This document shows positions 34,101-48,628 of a stretch of DNA of 64,000 nucleotides, one piece after another. Positions within the stretch are counted from its first letter, which is position 1. Every line of letters starts with the position of its first letter. The notes under the pieces were generated by a model. That model had not been told where the DNA came from. It saw only the letters and a list, made by a program, of their open reading frames with translations, and ran no database searches. The translations under genes and the position numbers were made by a program. Source of the DNA: Lota lota (taxonomy: Eukaryota; Chordata; Actinopteri; Gadiformes; Lotidae); NCBI GenBank assembly GCA_026745465.1, contig JACYXH010000472.1, positions 1,794,743 through 1,858,742 on the forward strand. Reading direction: 5' to 3'.

Positions 34101-35608
34101 ATGGTGTTGACGTTGGTCTTCAGGATGGCGTCCACCATGTTCCTCAGGGTCTGGGTGTTGGTGGCCGTGCGTTTTGGAAGCACGGCTTGGTAGGCGATGC
34201 AGATGTCGTGGTAGGCGGACAGTTGGGACAGGCTCTGCATTCCCTGCAGCCCGTAGGCGTTATCGCTGCCCAGGAGAGCGATCCAGGTCCACTTGAAGCG
34301 CACCAGGAGCTGTATCAGAGCAGCCACCTGGATCTTGTCGCTGGGAATGGTGCGGAAGAACGATGGGTAGATCACCTTGTTGCTCAGCATTTCGTTCGAT
34401 GATTCGTAGGAGATCTAAAAGATGGTGCCCGGTGATACACGTGATGGGAAAGTAATCTTGGTAGATTGAAATGTATACTAAACAAAGCATATAGAAGAAA
34501 CACATCCACTTGTAAAGCCCACACCTAAGTATGAGTTGTAGACATTGGAGCAACTCGTTGGATTGGCCTGATACAAAGAGCTATGGTTACAGTGTACATG
34601 AGAACCGTGCATCTATGCAAGACATGAGACAGTTACAACGTTTTAGTTAATGTCTTGTTAACATGAATGAATTATTCATCCAATAGTTATAAGTTTGCTA
34701 AGCATAAAATCACAATTTTCCTAACTAATTAACAAAATGTTAATGCCTTTCATTCATTACTACAAACCTCAAGGTCACAATCGTTTCCACTCTCACTACC
34801 ATTACAATTCTGCGTTGTGACGTTGGTCCTACTAAAAACAGAATACCTGAGGCACCAGGTAGGCCCCCAACAGCACGGCAGAGGGCATGGTCATGCTGCT
34901 GCTGTCCGGCCCGATGACGGCCACGGGGCTGGTGTGCGGGCCCGACGTGGGCGGACCGGAGCCTGGTCGCGAGGCTTGCTGCTCTCTCGCCTGCTGGTCC
35001 CGCAGCACATTCACGGTGGCCAGGATGCCGGCCTGAATGGAGCAGATGTCATAGAGGTGGTAGCCCAGCTGCACCCCTGGGAGGAGGGTGGGGTACGGTC
35101 CAGAGTGGTTGTTAATCTCCTCCACAGCGAACCTCAGGGCTTGGGTGAGGTGGTAGCCATGCTTGTTTTCACTTCCTCTGGATACAAAATATGAGTTTGG
35201 AAATTAGAAGCCAATGAGATGGGAGCAAGGGAGGAAAGAGGCTATAGACATTAAAACATTTTGTTAAAAAATGCTTAGATCTTTTACATTTACATGTTTC
35301 CTATAGCCAGAAGTAAATAAATTAGCCACACACACACACACACACACACACACAAATGCTGCTGAAAAGGCTGAATGAGTCAATATAAATAATAAAATAA
35401 CAAATTTGCTTTTTGTTTTTTACAGTTTGCAGTCTTCCAAGACGGGCCTGCCACTACCCGTTTGGTCCGTGTCGTGGAGAGGAAAGAACCCAGAGATGTA
35501 GAAGTCCCCCTGAAGTTTGAGCACATTTCTCTGGAAGATGAGTTCCGATCCCACCACAGTTAAGAGGAGCACGAGCCAGCCCCAAAACGTATCTACAGCA
35601 CTGGACAT
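31154..35608 (-). CDS. Taste receptor type 1 (T1R1/T1R3-like) class C GPCR, complete
   Basis: Six minus-strand exons with GT-AG joins: 35424-35608, 34847-35177, 33647-34414, 33000-33218, 32486-32606, 31154-32079. Total 2,550 nt, 849 residues plus TGA, the usual T1R length and exon count. Exon 1 encodes a signal peptide (MSSAVDTFWGWLVLLLTVVG) and GDFYISGFFPLH. Exons 2-4 form the venus-flytrap domain (FAVEEINN, VAVIGPDSS, YPSFFRTIPSDK, VYAVAHALH). Exon 5 is the cysteine-rich linker (CSPDC...CCFDCLAC). Exon 6 holds CPEKEW and seven membrane segments with HLDTPVVKSAGG, GKDLPANYNEAKC and the C-terminal RPQMNTSAHF. The ectodomain recalls T1R3 and the membrane domain T1R1, so the paralogue is left open. 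T1Rs act as heterodimers sensing amino acids in fish. Confidence 0.92.
33284..33562. mobile_element. MITE with TTAAAGGGCCCC terminal inverted repeats
   Basis: The ends TTAAAGGGCCCC (33284-33295) and GGGGCCCTTTAA (33551-33562) are perfect inverted repeats, 279 bp overall, in intron 3 of the taste receptor gene. There is no coding capacity. The TTAA at both edges is compatible with a piggyBac-type target but does not prove it. Confidence 0.65.
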
Positions 35609-36738
35609 ACTGTATCAGGTCTGGAGGTGACTAACATACGTATCGATTGTTAGGTTCTATCTCTGTACCTCCTAGTATTGTAGGATGGCGGATGCAAGGA
35701 TGATGACTGAAAGAAGATTGAGATGAGAAAAAGGGGAGGGGTGACAAAATACCTTTGTTGGGATTTTGCATCTTCGCACAGTTGTTGATTTAAGGTGTAG
35801 CTATTTGCATGAGGAAATTTGTATCTTTTCTTTTTCAACCATAAAGTATTACCTCACAGTATATTGAGTTCAGATGTTCCTTGAAAGTCGAAGAGCGGTG
35901 TGTACTTCTTATATATATTATATCAAATATCTTGATAAGTGACACATCTTGATAAGGTACATATTATAAGTTTATACTATGTACCTATCTACCTACTTTG
36001 AATGTTACTTTGCCAAATAAGGTTTGTCATTTGTAAACCAAAATGTTTATTAGACTTTGAAAAGAAATCGCTCTCAAATGTATAGTTAAACGTTGTCCCA
36101 AATCCTTCAGGTATGCCAATACAGCCCCACATAACACAAACCTGTTCAACTTGCATCCGATATCCAAAACATGGCCTTGTGTATTCCTGGTGGTGCCCTA
36201 GTTGGCTCATTTTTTTTCTTTAAGATGTGGCTGTTGTCTTTAGCTGACAGTAATACAGCCTTTCCAAAACAACTTCACAGACTGGTGCATCAGAGCTCCA
36301 TTCTAGAGTGCTGAGCGGAGAGAATCCAAGGTAAGGCTATTATAAATTCATCCGTAAACATCCAGGTGGCTGGATGAATTTGCCTTTCGGTGGACATTTG
36401 AGACTCATATTGACCGTGGTTGTGTAAACACACCTGTTTCTCCGGCAGACGATTTGCATGGGCTCCTCTCAGCACTAAATGACCCAAACGCGATGTTTTG
36501 ACAGCATAATGCCACTTTGTAAACCACAGTGTTACGGAGGCAAATCGCCATGTAAAATGTTCCTTGGCGGATGCATCTTGGGCCCAGAATAATGTTGTCA
36601 GTGGACATGTTGCATTTGTTAAGGATGACATTTGGTTGAATATGAGGTTAATTGAATCAAGTGCAAGAAGATATTGGTTGATTTAGGGAAACATCACAAA
36701 ACATATGATATTAGAAAATATAAAAAGCCATATTGGTA
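35609..36738. other. Intergenic upstream of the taste receptor gene
   Basis: AT-rich; no exon or clear promoter element recognised. Part of it (near 36.05-36.23 kb) recurs inverted near 40.87-41.10 kb, so it includes a dispersed repeat. Confidence 0.45.
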
Positions 36739-37300
36739 TGTGGGAGTGTGTGTGGATGGTGGCTGGTTTAAGCAGCCTCACCTGGCCCGAGTCAGACTGA
36801 TTGGAGTCTGGAGCTGGGTGAGGCTGCACACCTGTTGCACATTGAGCAATCAGTGTGCACAGGTTAAACCAGCCATCACCACACACTCAGGGAGAGCTCT
36901 CCGGCATGGCAGCATGGAGCACTAGCTGCATGCCTCACGCTATGCAACCTTTACAATAAACCGGTTCAACATCACCACCCTGTGTCCATTCGTTTAGAGG
37001 AGCCCGAGGAAAGTCACCTAGGTGGAGTGGGAAAAGCCACCTAGGTGACATGTAGTATTGGACTTTGCTACACTGGTGCCTGAACAGGGACCTCTCCAAA
37101 CCGCGTTTGGACTCAGGAAGGCTGTCCAGGGGCGCACTGGGCCCAGCAGCGACGACGGACAGTCTTCTCCCAACACCATCCCTTTCCCCAACGGCGTGGT
37201 GGATCCCAGCGGAGGCAGGTTTCAGCTGGGGATTCTCCCCAGCTTCAATTGGGTGTTGGGGGTATGTGGGAGTGTGTGTGGCTGGTTTAAGCAGCCTCAG
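36739..37300 (+). mobile_element. Small non-autonomous LTR retrotransposon (TRIM-like), copy A
   Basis: The 5' LTR is 36739-37072 (TGTGGGAG...CTACA) with AATAAA near 36954. One base later comes a primer binding site, TGGTGCCTGAACAGGGAC (37074-37091), close to the retroviral tRNA-Lys3 site. A 170-bp internal stretch without gag or pol leads to a purine tract (GTTGGGGG), and the LTR start recurs at 37265 for ~36 bp. The second LTR is then lost to a CA microsatellite. The LTR is clearly related to copy B. Confidence 0.75.
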
Positions 37301-37325
37301 CCTTTGTTCCAATTTATTTATCTCA

Positions 37326-37326
<1 letters not shown>

Positions 37327-37380
<54 letters not shown>

Positions 37381-37399
37381 CAAACACACACACACACAG

Positions 37400-37478
<79 letters not shown>

Positions 37479-37506
37479 CAAACACACACACACACACACA
37501 GGCAAA
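37327..37506 (+). repeat. (CA)n microsatellite with CAGGCAAA interruptions
   Basis: About 180 bp of CA broken five times by GGCAAA. It begins just where the second LTR of the preceding element should continue. Confidence 0.95.
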
Positions 37507-38430
37507 CAGTAAGGGAGTTAAATAGACTTGTCTTTGTCTTAACACAAAAGCATTCTAAAAGCCCATTTGATAAAGGCATAGCCCTGATTCAAAGTTGTAC
37601 TAACAATTATTCTGTGTACGTGAGTATTAGTTATTCTTGTTGAAATGGAAAAAGATGAAGGTGTGCTTACTTGAGTTTCGATGTATTATCCCAACTACAA
37701 AAAAGAGGGATTTATTTATGTTATTTAGATGTACACATGTAGGCGTGGCTTGCTTCAGAAGAATATCTATCATTGGCCAGTTGAACATCAAACATTTCCC
37801 AACCATTCGATTGGATTTGCGTAAAGCATATGTTAAAGACCCCAATTAACAAACCATTTCGTCTGTCAAAGCATATCCTATCGAACGCTTATCTATATTG
37901 CTCACCACCGCTAGAGAAAGTGTTCATATATGAGGGATATTTCACCATTTTACAATTGGCTCCAATCTCCAACGCAATCCGGGGATCTGTGGTGGCAGCC
38001 TACTGATGTCTTTAGTAGGCTGCTGGTCCTCCGCCGCTCCACCGGGCGGCGTCCGTGCTCAGTCAACCCTTCACTCGGCTGGGAAAACACAGCAATGTCT
38101 TCCCATCATGACAAAGCATTTCCCGACGAATTAGCCTACCAACCATGTGTGACCGTGCCACATTAGAGCCTTGAAGGAGTTCGATGTTTCATACTCAAAT
38201 ACATTTAGGTTTAATTCAAAGTGAAGTGCGGTCCTTTTAATAAGCGGCGAGGGAAAAGGTAAGAGCACACGTTTGTGGAATAAAGCCCTTCAATTCATCA
38301 GGGAAGAGGCCTTACATGAACGCCAAGTTTGATTTCTTCAGCAGATTCCGACATGGAAAATAAAACGTGAATATATTGAAAGTGAAGACAGCTATAATGT
38401 AGCATTAGCATTAAAGTTGCATGTAGTGGC
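37507..38430. other. Intergenic, between two LTR elements
   Basis: AT-rich with no recognisable gene. Short open frames at 37.6-38.2 kb show no domain. Confidence 0.4.
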
Positions 38431-38811
38431 TGTAATGGTTTGTTATCTTTGAATAAAAGATACGACTGGACTACTTATCCATTTAGTCATGCGGCGCTGC
38501 CATCTTTATTCTGCAACCTTCTTTTGTACATCCGGTTTAACAGAACATTCCAACAGGAAGTTCTAAGGATGTTGTAATATTCATGTGTCAGCATACTGAA
38601 TTGTAATTGGATGCATTATACTGTCAAATCATACTGTGCTATGATTGGTTAAGACCACCCAGGGGGTGAGGTCATTCTAAGGATGATCATGGCCAGGGAC
38701 ACATGGACATGCCAGTTATAGGTAGCTAATAAAGAGCTACGTTTATAAATATCCTGTCGTCCTGCATTTTATTATTTTGTATAAAGCATTCAAAACAAGA
38801 CAGATGTTACA
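38431..38811 (-). mobile_element. 3' LTR of a Ty3/gypsy-type element
   Basis: On the minus strand a polypurine tract (AGAAGGGGGA, 38821-38812) precedes TGTAACATC. The LTR ends ACCATTACA, giving TGTAA/TTACA inverted ends and 381 bp. An AATAAA lies near 38.5 kb on the minus strand. Placed downstream of an integrase frame, this is the expected 3' LTR. Confidence 0.7.
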
Positions 38812-39132
38812 TCCCCCTTCTTTAGAAAACAAAACATGGTAATGAACATACACGTTTAAACCATTGTGACACCATAACTGAAGTGTAACTTTATCAGGTT
38901 TTCCTCTGATAGAACTTTAGCTGTATCATTTAAACAAAACAAGGTATGTATTCAACAAGCAAACAGAATTTTGCACAAAACATTTTTTTTCTTTTTTGTT
39001 TGTTTTGATATAAATTCACAAGTCCAAAACTTCTCTTGGCCGTACTATGCGGCCTGACCTTGTGGTAGTGTAATGTGCTGACGCTATGGGGGTTGGTTGT
39101 GTGTGTTCAGTGTTGTTGCAGTGTGACAGGCT

Positions 39133-40107
39133 CTAGTCCATGGCCATTTGGTGGACCTTCGTGGTTTGTACCACCTTCTGGAGTGCAAGAGGTGACGTCT
39201 GTTTCGCCTGAGCGTGTGACCTTCCATCAGTGCAGATGTTGTATGACCTCTGGGTACCTGCTGTTTCTGTGACTGTTGCAGGTTTCCACGTCCCTGCTGG
39301 GAGCTGGTAGCGGACTGTGGCACCCACTGGTAGTGCAGGCAGTGTTTTGGCTGTTTGGTCGTAGTACTGTTTTTGCCGTCTTTGGCACAGTTCTCTCCTG
39401 CAGTAGACTGTGGTGCGGCAGGCAAGCTCTGGCTGCAGTTGCTTTTCAGTGACCGGGAGAATTGAGCGCAGACGCCTGCTCATCAGCAGCTGCGCTGGTG
39501 ACTTCAGTCCTTCAACCGGGGTGTTTCTGTATTCTAATAAGCTGAGGTAAGGCTCCGTCCCCTGTGCACGTGCTTTGTCCATGAGGGCTTTGGCTGATTG
39601 CACAGTCTTCAGCCAATCCGTTGCTCTGTGGGTACAGTGGGCTGCTTCTGACGTGCTCAAAGTCCCATGCATGAGTGAATGCTTGGAACTCCTGCGAACT
39701 GTAACGAGGTCCGTTATCGCTGATTACAGTCTGAGGGATTCCAAACCTAGCAAACATGGCTTTCAGTTTTTGGATGACGGATGTGGAAGTGAGGCTGGTG
39801 GTCTTCTCTACCTCAAAATATCTGCTGTAATAGTCAACTGCCACTATGTAGTCAGTATTATTCCATGTGAATAAGTCTGTGGCTATTACCTGCCAAGGCC
39901 TTTCGGGGATGGGATGTGAGATCATTGGTTTCTTTGGGGCGGAGTTACGTCGCTCGAGGCAGATGTTGCAGGATCCTACTAGCGCCTCTATTTGTTTCCC
40001 CATGCCGGGCCAGAATACCACATCTCTTGCCCGTTGTTTACACTTTTGCATCCCTAAATGTCCTGAATGTATGCGTGCAAGCATTTCAGCCCTGAGTGAG
40101 TGTGGTA
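39133..40107 (-). pseudogene. Ty3/gypsy integrase remnant (frameshifted, 5' truncated)
   Basis: The minus strand encodes an integrase: a zinc-binding HHCC region (RIHSGHLGMQKC...CNICLERR), and a catalytic core with D in IATDLF, D in VISDNGPRYSS and E in SNGLAE. A C-terminal region follows (PVGATVRYQLPAGTWKP). The frame breaks just after SNGLAE near 39.6 kb and continues in another frame, and the element stops near 40.11 kb at an A/T-rich tract, so reverse transcriptase, gag and the 5' LTR are missing. An inactive retrotransposon copy. Confidence 0.9.
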
Positions 40108-42477
<2,370 letters not shown>

Positions 42478-42628
42478 ACATTCTCTCAATGTGTGTTGGA
42501 TAGAAAAACAAGTGTGTGTGTATATGTGTAGAGATAGCATACAGCGCGCGGAATGCTAGGAATCGCCTCCATGGTAACGGTGGGCCTGTGTGTATGTAGT
42601 GGTAAATATTGACTTCAGCACCTCCCAA

Positions 42629-42672
<44 letters not shown>

Positions 42673-43037
42673 TCCTTCCAGGTATTATATTAGCACCTTA
42701 AATCCATATTCTTTCCATTTGTACCTATTGTTGCTATAGCTGGTATTAATCCATATTATGACATTAAATGCATCTTTCCATTTGTACATATTGTTGCTAT
42801 AGCTGGTATTAATCCATATTCTGTAATTTAATTTATCTTTCCATGGCCTACTGTTGCCTAGCCAGTATTGTGGCTACCTTTTCATATATCTATATCTATT
42901 TAATTTTTTAATAATTGTATCTAATAGGCCTCAATGACCTGGTGTTATAATGGCGTAAATTTATAGTAAATATAGTGAAGTAAATAAAATACCTTGAATT
43001 CATACATGCCACTATATGAGCCAATGAGATAACTCAC

Positions 43038-46000
43038 ATGTTCCATTGTGTACAGTTAATACCATCTGGAGAATAAAACCCAGTCTCGCAGTTCTCACAG
43101 ACCGTGTCAGTGGTCCTGGTTCCTACAAAAACACGTTGGAAATACGTAAACACAAGCATTTACAATCAAATCAAATACTCAGTGATATAATTATTGCCAC
43201 CAGAGTATTTCCCTTACCAGGTACTTTAGTCATCTGGCCAGGTGTACACTGAGTGTGTATCTGAGCCAGAGTGCAGCCTGATTCCGGATTGGGCTCCTGG
43301 CAGTAGAAGCCATCCGATACGGTGCAGGCTGAGTCCCGTACTCTGGTGCACTCCCTTTCTGCTACCAGACCTTGTTCTGCTCAGAACAAATGTGGGGTGT
43401 ATCAAATGCCATTTTCGGAACTTCACATAAATAACATGCATTTTATGTGGGGCATATAAAGCACCTATTTTATAGCCACAAAATAATGCTGTATGTAAGA
43501 TTTGAGAGTTGTGGTAAATGGTCTCGTACAGAGGAAGGCGCACAGTGCATATTACTTACTAAAAGCTGACCAATGGCAACGGTTGAATTTCTCAAATAAC
43601 AGCCTTTAAATGTCACTGTAGCAATGCGCAATGCAACACTGACTTTTACTGGGCTCCTCCTTTTACTGACCCCCAACGCCAAACTGAGGCTGGGGAAAAT
43701 CCCTAGCTGAAGCCTACTTAGGCTGGTTGAGGCGTGACAGCTAGGCTGCAGTGGTAGCACCTCGGAGGGCCCGGAACAGCTCTCGGTAGGCCACCCTCTT
43801 CCAGGGCGACAGGGCCTTTCCCCATTTCCCTCTGGGAGGTTGATCGGGGTGCTGCAGGCTGACTCCAGGGGCGGCTAGCCGAAGACGGTTGCCGGTGGCG
43901 GTTGCTGGGCTGCTTACCTCGTCCTCCATTGGGCTCCACGGCGCTGTTGGGGAAAGGGCTGGTGCTGGGAGGTGACAGTTCGTCGCCAGTTTTTGTGACC
44001 CAGTGCGGCCTTTTCGACAGCCCTTCTGTGTCCTAAGTGGTTTGGAGAGGCCCCACATTGGGCGACAGTGTAACAATGTCAATTGCTACACGCCACCTAG
44101 GTGACTTTTACTGGGCTCCTCCAGACAAGGACACAGGATGGTGATGTTAGAAAAACGGTTTCTTTTAGAAGTTGATTGAAAATGATACGGTATGATATGA
44201 TATATGATATGAAATGATATGATCTCCTGCATAGGTTCCATGCAGGAGAATGTGTGTGGTGATGGCTGGCGTAACCTGTGTATGCATTGATTAGTCAATA
44301 CGCAGCCTCACCCAGCCCCAGAGTCCAATCAGTCTGACTTGGGCCAGGTGAGGCTGCTTAAACCAGTCATCAACCACACACACACACTCCACACTTGCAT
44401 ACAGCATCTTTAATGTCACTTTGATTGAGATTGTTCACTACCTGGTTTACAGGGTCGACAGCTGTAACACCGGTTCAGTCCACTGGCCATGTCCATGTAC
44501 GTGCCTCTCTCACATGGTGTGCAGCTTGTACTCGAGTCATCGGTGCAGTTTTGCTTTACAACGCTTCCTGTAGAGCAGGGCAACACTTGGCACCAGCCAC
44601 TGGAGACCCTCACTTATTTAAATCTGTTTCTTATGTACTATTTTACAGCATCATTTTGGTTTTGTAGGTTTGAAAAAGTACCTGCACACGTGTGATTCCC
44701 AACACTAACCCTTGTTGGGAATCACAGATTAAAATGATTCTAATGCTACAGAACTCAGCCATTTGAGTGGTAAGAGGAATCACTCATGTAATTAAAAACA
44801 TTACTAATCTATTGTGCCATGCAGTTAATATTTCTTATCAATCATCATTGAGCTAGTTCAGCGTTTTCAAGTGGCTTTGTTTATTTATAAATTAGTTTTA
44901 ACAGACATTTTAGAAATACAGGTTCCAAGATATGAATGTATTGCATTTCATATGCGGTTGAATGCATAGTTAGCACTAAACAATCCCTTATTTTCTAACA
45001 AGTTAATCGCTAACAGGAATTTGTTCTCATCCGTTTTTTTTACTAATATGTGGTCCATTCGTTTTGATTGGATCTTCATCTGAAATCCAGGCAATATCTC
45101 TATAGGCCATATATATTTACCTTTATCGCACTTTGGACAGCACTTCCCACTGACTTCATATTCTAGAGACCGGCAGCTTTCTCCTGGAGTGGTGAGTACT
45201 GAAATATGAAAAAACATAGCACACATTACACTACTAGACCAGGGGTCTTCAAAGTGACAGCAGTGTGCCTCCCATCCCCCTGTGTGCTTAAAGCACGTCA
45301 TAATTAGTTCGAACAATTAAGGACTTATCTCCAAAGTGACTAGATTAACAACTACAGCATCTACAACGTCAGTCTCTAGTAGGATCTTCATTTTTGTTTT
45401 ATGACGCGCAGCATCGCATATTAGATAATATGGCATTTGCAATGCAAAAAGCCACCAGATGTCTTAAACCAACATCGGCAATATTGGGTGTTACACTGCC
45501 GCCCTCTCAAATCTAGTTGGGACACTAACGCATCCTCTCAGAAACATGATGGTTATGTTAGATGACAAACAAACCATCTACATTGTACGGTAGGCGCCGA
45601 CAGGGACTTCTTGGTGCATTCAAGTGCACCTTGTAAACTCCGAAATAAGTACTCGAGTGGCCAACGTTGTTTAAAACGGGTATGATTTGTTTTCTTTCTT
45701 ATTTTCCTTGTTATGTCTTACCCAATATCCATGTATTGCAATGTAGCATTTTTTTTTTAATAATCAGATGTTAGTCATCCCCAATACACATGTATTACTA
45801 CATAGGCATATATAAAAACAATCCAAAAGAAAATCTAATCAAATTGTTTTCTACAAAATTCAACATAACATAACAAATGTATTACTATATAGCCAGATAT
45901 AAAAACATAATTACAAAATCTTATCAAATTGTTTTCTACCAACTCCACTGACATGTTGTTCAACATGTCCCTATGAACGTCTGTGCTGATTTTCAAGTCA

Positions 46001-47063
46001 TATTTCTGTAGCATTTTTTACTAATTAGATGTTAAAGTAATCCCCAATACACGTATTACTATATAGGCAGATATAACTAAATCATTTCAAGATCTAATTA
46101 AATTGTTTTCTACAAACTCCACTGACATGTTGTTCAACATGTCCAGAGGTTCATCTGTGCTGACTTTCAAGTGTTTTTACTGTAGCATTTTGTTATTACA
46201 TGTTAAAGTAATCCCCAATACATATAGGCAGAATTTTTATTAATTAGATGTTAAAAAATGCTGCTGTAAAAACACCTGAAAATCTGAACAGAGGTGCTAG
46301 GGACATGTTTAAAAATAGTATGGTGGAGTTTGTAGAAAACAATTTGATACGATTTTTCATATGACTTTATAATATCTGCCTGTATAGTAATACTTGTGTA
46401 TTGGGGATTACTTTAACATTTAAATAAAAATAAAATGCGAGATAACAATGATGCATATTGGGTAAGACATAACTGCATTTTAACAAAGGAAAATAGGAAA
46501 GAAAAAATATAATCATGCCAGTTTTATTTCTGAGTTGACAAGGTCCAATTGAATGCACCATGAAATCCCTAGTGCAGCAAAAAGCGCTTTACCGTACAAA
46601 GCAAGTGCAGATGGCGTGACCGCAATGAAACATGTAAGCATAATTGTAGTAAGCATAATTGCAGTAAGATCATTTCACACTCTGAAACTCCTTAAATGGT
46701 TAACACCGTCAGTAAAACTGGATTACAAATAAAGATCGAAATGGTTTTCATAAGAACCCAGCATAAATCTCACTCTATCCTCCTGAGTGAGGTAGAATCA
46801 TGCACAAAAGGTAGAATGCATGTTTGATGATATGCCATCAACTTCGAGTCGACTCCAAGCGGCTGTCTAGACAGTCAGCCGCAATCGTAATGTTTTGAAT
46901 ACGATTTCGTGTTGTCATCCATAATACCATTGCTTACATTTCTGCCTTTCTCCCTTTTCAACTCCGAACACACCAAGGAGCTGTAATGCTGTCGTTCTGT
47001 TTCGTACACTTCTTACTTACCCAGAAGGACGGACGCCGCTGTCAAAACGGTGCATATTCGCAT
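43038..47063 (-). CDS. tnfrsf14: TNFRSF14 (HVEM)-like receptor, extracellular exons (3' part not found)
   Basis: Five minus-strand exons join in one frame: 47021-47063 (MRICTVLTAASVLL, start of the signal peptide), 45121-45198, 44442-44567, 43218-43376, 43038-43122; 491 nt, ~163 codons. Cysteine-rich repeats are clear: CRSLEYEVSGKCCPKCDKG; SCTPCERGTYMDMASGLNRC; ECTRVRDSACTVSDGFYC; VCENCETGFYSPDGINC. Their order and signatures (CCPKC, PCxxGTY...GLxxC, the last NCxxGxxSP) follow human HVEM, which binds LIGHT and BTLA on lymphocytes. CD40 or other TNFRSF members fit less well. The last exon ends at a GTGAGT donor, but no transmembrane exon was recognised in the following 3 kb. Linkage with hes5 agrees with human 1p36. 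Confidence 0.82.
43640..44393 (-). mobile_element. Small non-autonomous LTR retrotransposon, copy B
   Basis: The minus-strand LTR is 44393-44069 (TGTGGAGTG...GTTACA) and shares TTTAAGCAGCCTCACCTGGC, CAGACTGATTGGA and AGTCACCTAGGTGG with copy A. One base later is TGTCGCCCAATGTGGGGC (44067-44050), close to a tRNA-Lys1,2 primer site, unlike the Lys3-type site in copy A. The ~400-bp internal part ends at a GTTGGGGG purine tract near 43.67 kb. The 3' LTR is reduced to a fragment. It lies in an intron of the tnfrsf14-like gene, in the same orientation. Confidence 0.7.
45570..46615. mobile_element. ~1-kb foldback (long inverted repeat) element in tnfrsf14-like intron 1
   Basis: The arms pair across ~45570-45950 and ~46240-46615: TTGTACGGTA, GGTGCATTCAA, TTATGTCTTACCCAATAT, CCCCAATACAC and AATTGTTTTCTAC each recur as reverse complements in mirrored order. 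The centre contains two or three further direct copies of the CCAATACA...TTGTTCAACATGTCC unit. No coding sequence. Confidence 0.75.
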
Positions 47064-47439
47064 GATGTGTTTTGGGCCTTTTTCTATTTCAATTGTGGAC
47101 AACAAGGGGGCGATGTTAGGACGATTCCTACGACGATTTATTCCTAGTACCAGGCACCAACAGTGGCCAATCAGAGCACGCTATTATTATTATTATTACA
47201 TACATAAGTAAGTTAATGTAATTAAATAAAAATTCCATCAATTAAAACGTTACGAATGAAACAAACTTGTGGTTTGTTTCTCCATTTTAGGCCAAATTAT
47301 CAGTATAGCCTTTATATTTCACCCCTCTCTCTATTATATGGTTCAGTCTTGCGTATGCCTCTAAGCATTGAGAGCACTAGAATATTCCAGTCGGTGGGCT
47401 TACAAGCAGACGAGATGGTCGACTGCCAGTATATTTGAC

Positions 47440-47547
47440 ATGTCGTCGAAGAAGTCGGGCTATCAGAAACGAAAAGCGAGGCAACAGAAAGCTGAGAGGG
47501 AGAAAAAGGGCCGACAGTTAGTCACCCAGTTGTTTTCCAAAAAAAAG
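47440..47547 (+). pseudogene. Possible hAT/ZMYM-type transposase first-exon fragment
   Basis: The frame starts MSSKKSGYQKRKARQQKAER, continues EKKGRQLVTQLFSKK, and runs to an AAAG/GTATCT donor at 47547. Short lysine/arginine-rich starts of this kind precede the zinc finger in hAT and ZMYM-like transposases in fish. No following exon was found before the repeats at 48.5 kb. Low certainty. Confidence 0.35.
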
Positions 47548-48460
47548 GTATCTATTTTTTCACGTGGTGTCCATTATCTTATCATTTAAATGAATCAATA
47601 AACGAAGGAGACAAGTGGAGGAACTGGGTAGTCGGTTTGTTGAGAAAGTTTGCAGAAGCACAGCCTACACTCAATTTCTTACAATTATAAATGTAAGACA
47701 TTGATATAGATTAATATATATATATCTACTATCTACAGCCAGGGTATATCTCTAAATACTGACACCTAGTGGTTAAAAGTAATAGCAGGGTAGGAAGTGG
47801 GTCTGTGTCTTTTCTGTGACATTTTACAGAGGTGTTTAGAGCCAGCGGGGCATTACTGAAATCTGCCTTCACGCCAAGTTGTAAATCACACGAAAACGAA
47901 ACATAAATTACTAAGAGTTTTGTATGTATAGGCCTATACATAGGTATAGGTCTACTGTTATAGGTCTACTGTTAGAACTACTTGTTTCTAATAACGTTCA
48001 CTACTGTGAAAAGTGTATATTGACTGCCATCTGGTGGAAAAATCAAATAAAATTATTTAATCTCATTTTATTACTTTCAGTGAAGTGATTTATACGTGCC
48101 ACAGCTGTTGGCCTGATTTGACGATATAAAGCTAACTTTACTGAGCAGTCAAATAAACAAACAGCACGGCTATAGCTTTGTGTGCAGACTATTCTTCCTA
48201 AACATGGAAAGAAAGCTCCTACTTTCGGCAGAGATGCACATGATCTGTGAAGAAACCTGAGGTAATGTTAATATGCTTTAACATCTTAAGTGAGTTTTTT
48301 TTTAATGAACCGTATAGTTGGACTATGCAGTAATATCAGAAGCACTAGTGTTAAAACTACAGTTTGCGATGGAAGATAGTGTTTTACACAATTTTCCAAA
48401 TAAAATGTAATTTAAAGATTAAGACGATGGTTTCGCAAAGCATTGTGGGTAAGGAACCTT
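47548..48460. other. Intergenic
   Basis: AT-rich unique DNA with short TAGGTCTACTGTTA-type duplications near 47.95 kb. No gene recognised. Confidence 0.45.
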
Positions 48461-48468
48461 GTTAGGGT

Positions 48469-48568
48469 GTCGAGGACGAAGTCCAAGACAACCTCTTGTT
48501 ATTGCTGGTTTTATTAGGGTGTCGAGGACGAAGTCCAAGACAACCTCTTGTTATTGCTGGTTTTATTA
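48469..48568 (+). repeat. ~52-bp direct duplication
   Basis: GGGTGTCGAGGACGAAGTCC followed by AAGACAACCTCTTGTTATTG occurs twice back to back, separated by GCTGGTTTTATTA. Confidence 0.85.
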
Positions 48569-48628
48569 TTAGTATGTCACGGAAAATTGACATACACAGC
48601 CTAAACCGCTTGATAACTTTTGATAAAA

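Noticed and set aside
43741..44082. 113-codon frame within LTR copy B, with weak similarity to a frame in copy A
   Set aside because: The similarity is expected because the internal DNA is homologous; there is no gag or other domain to support a protein.
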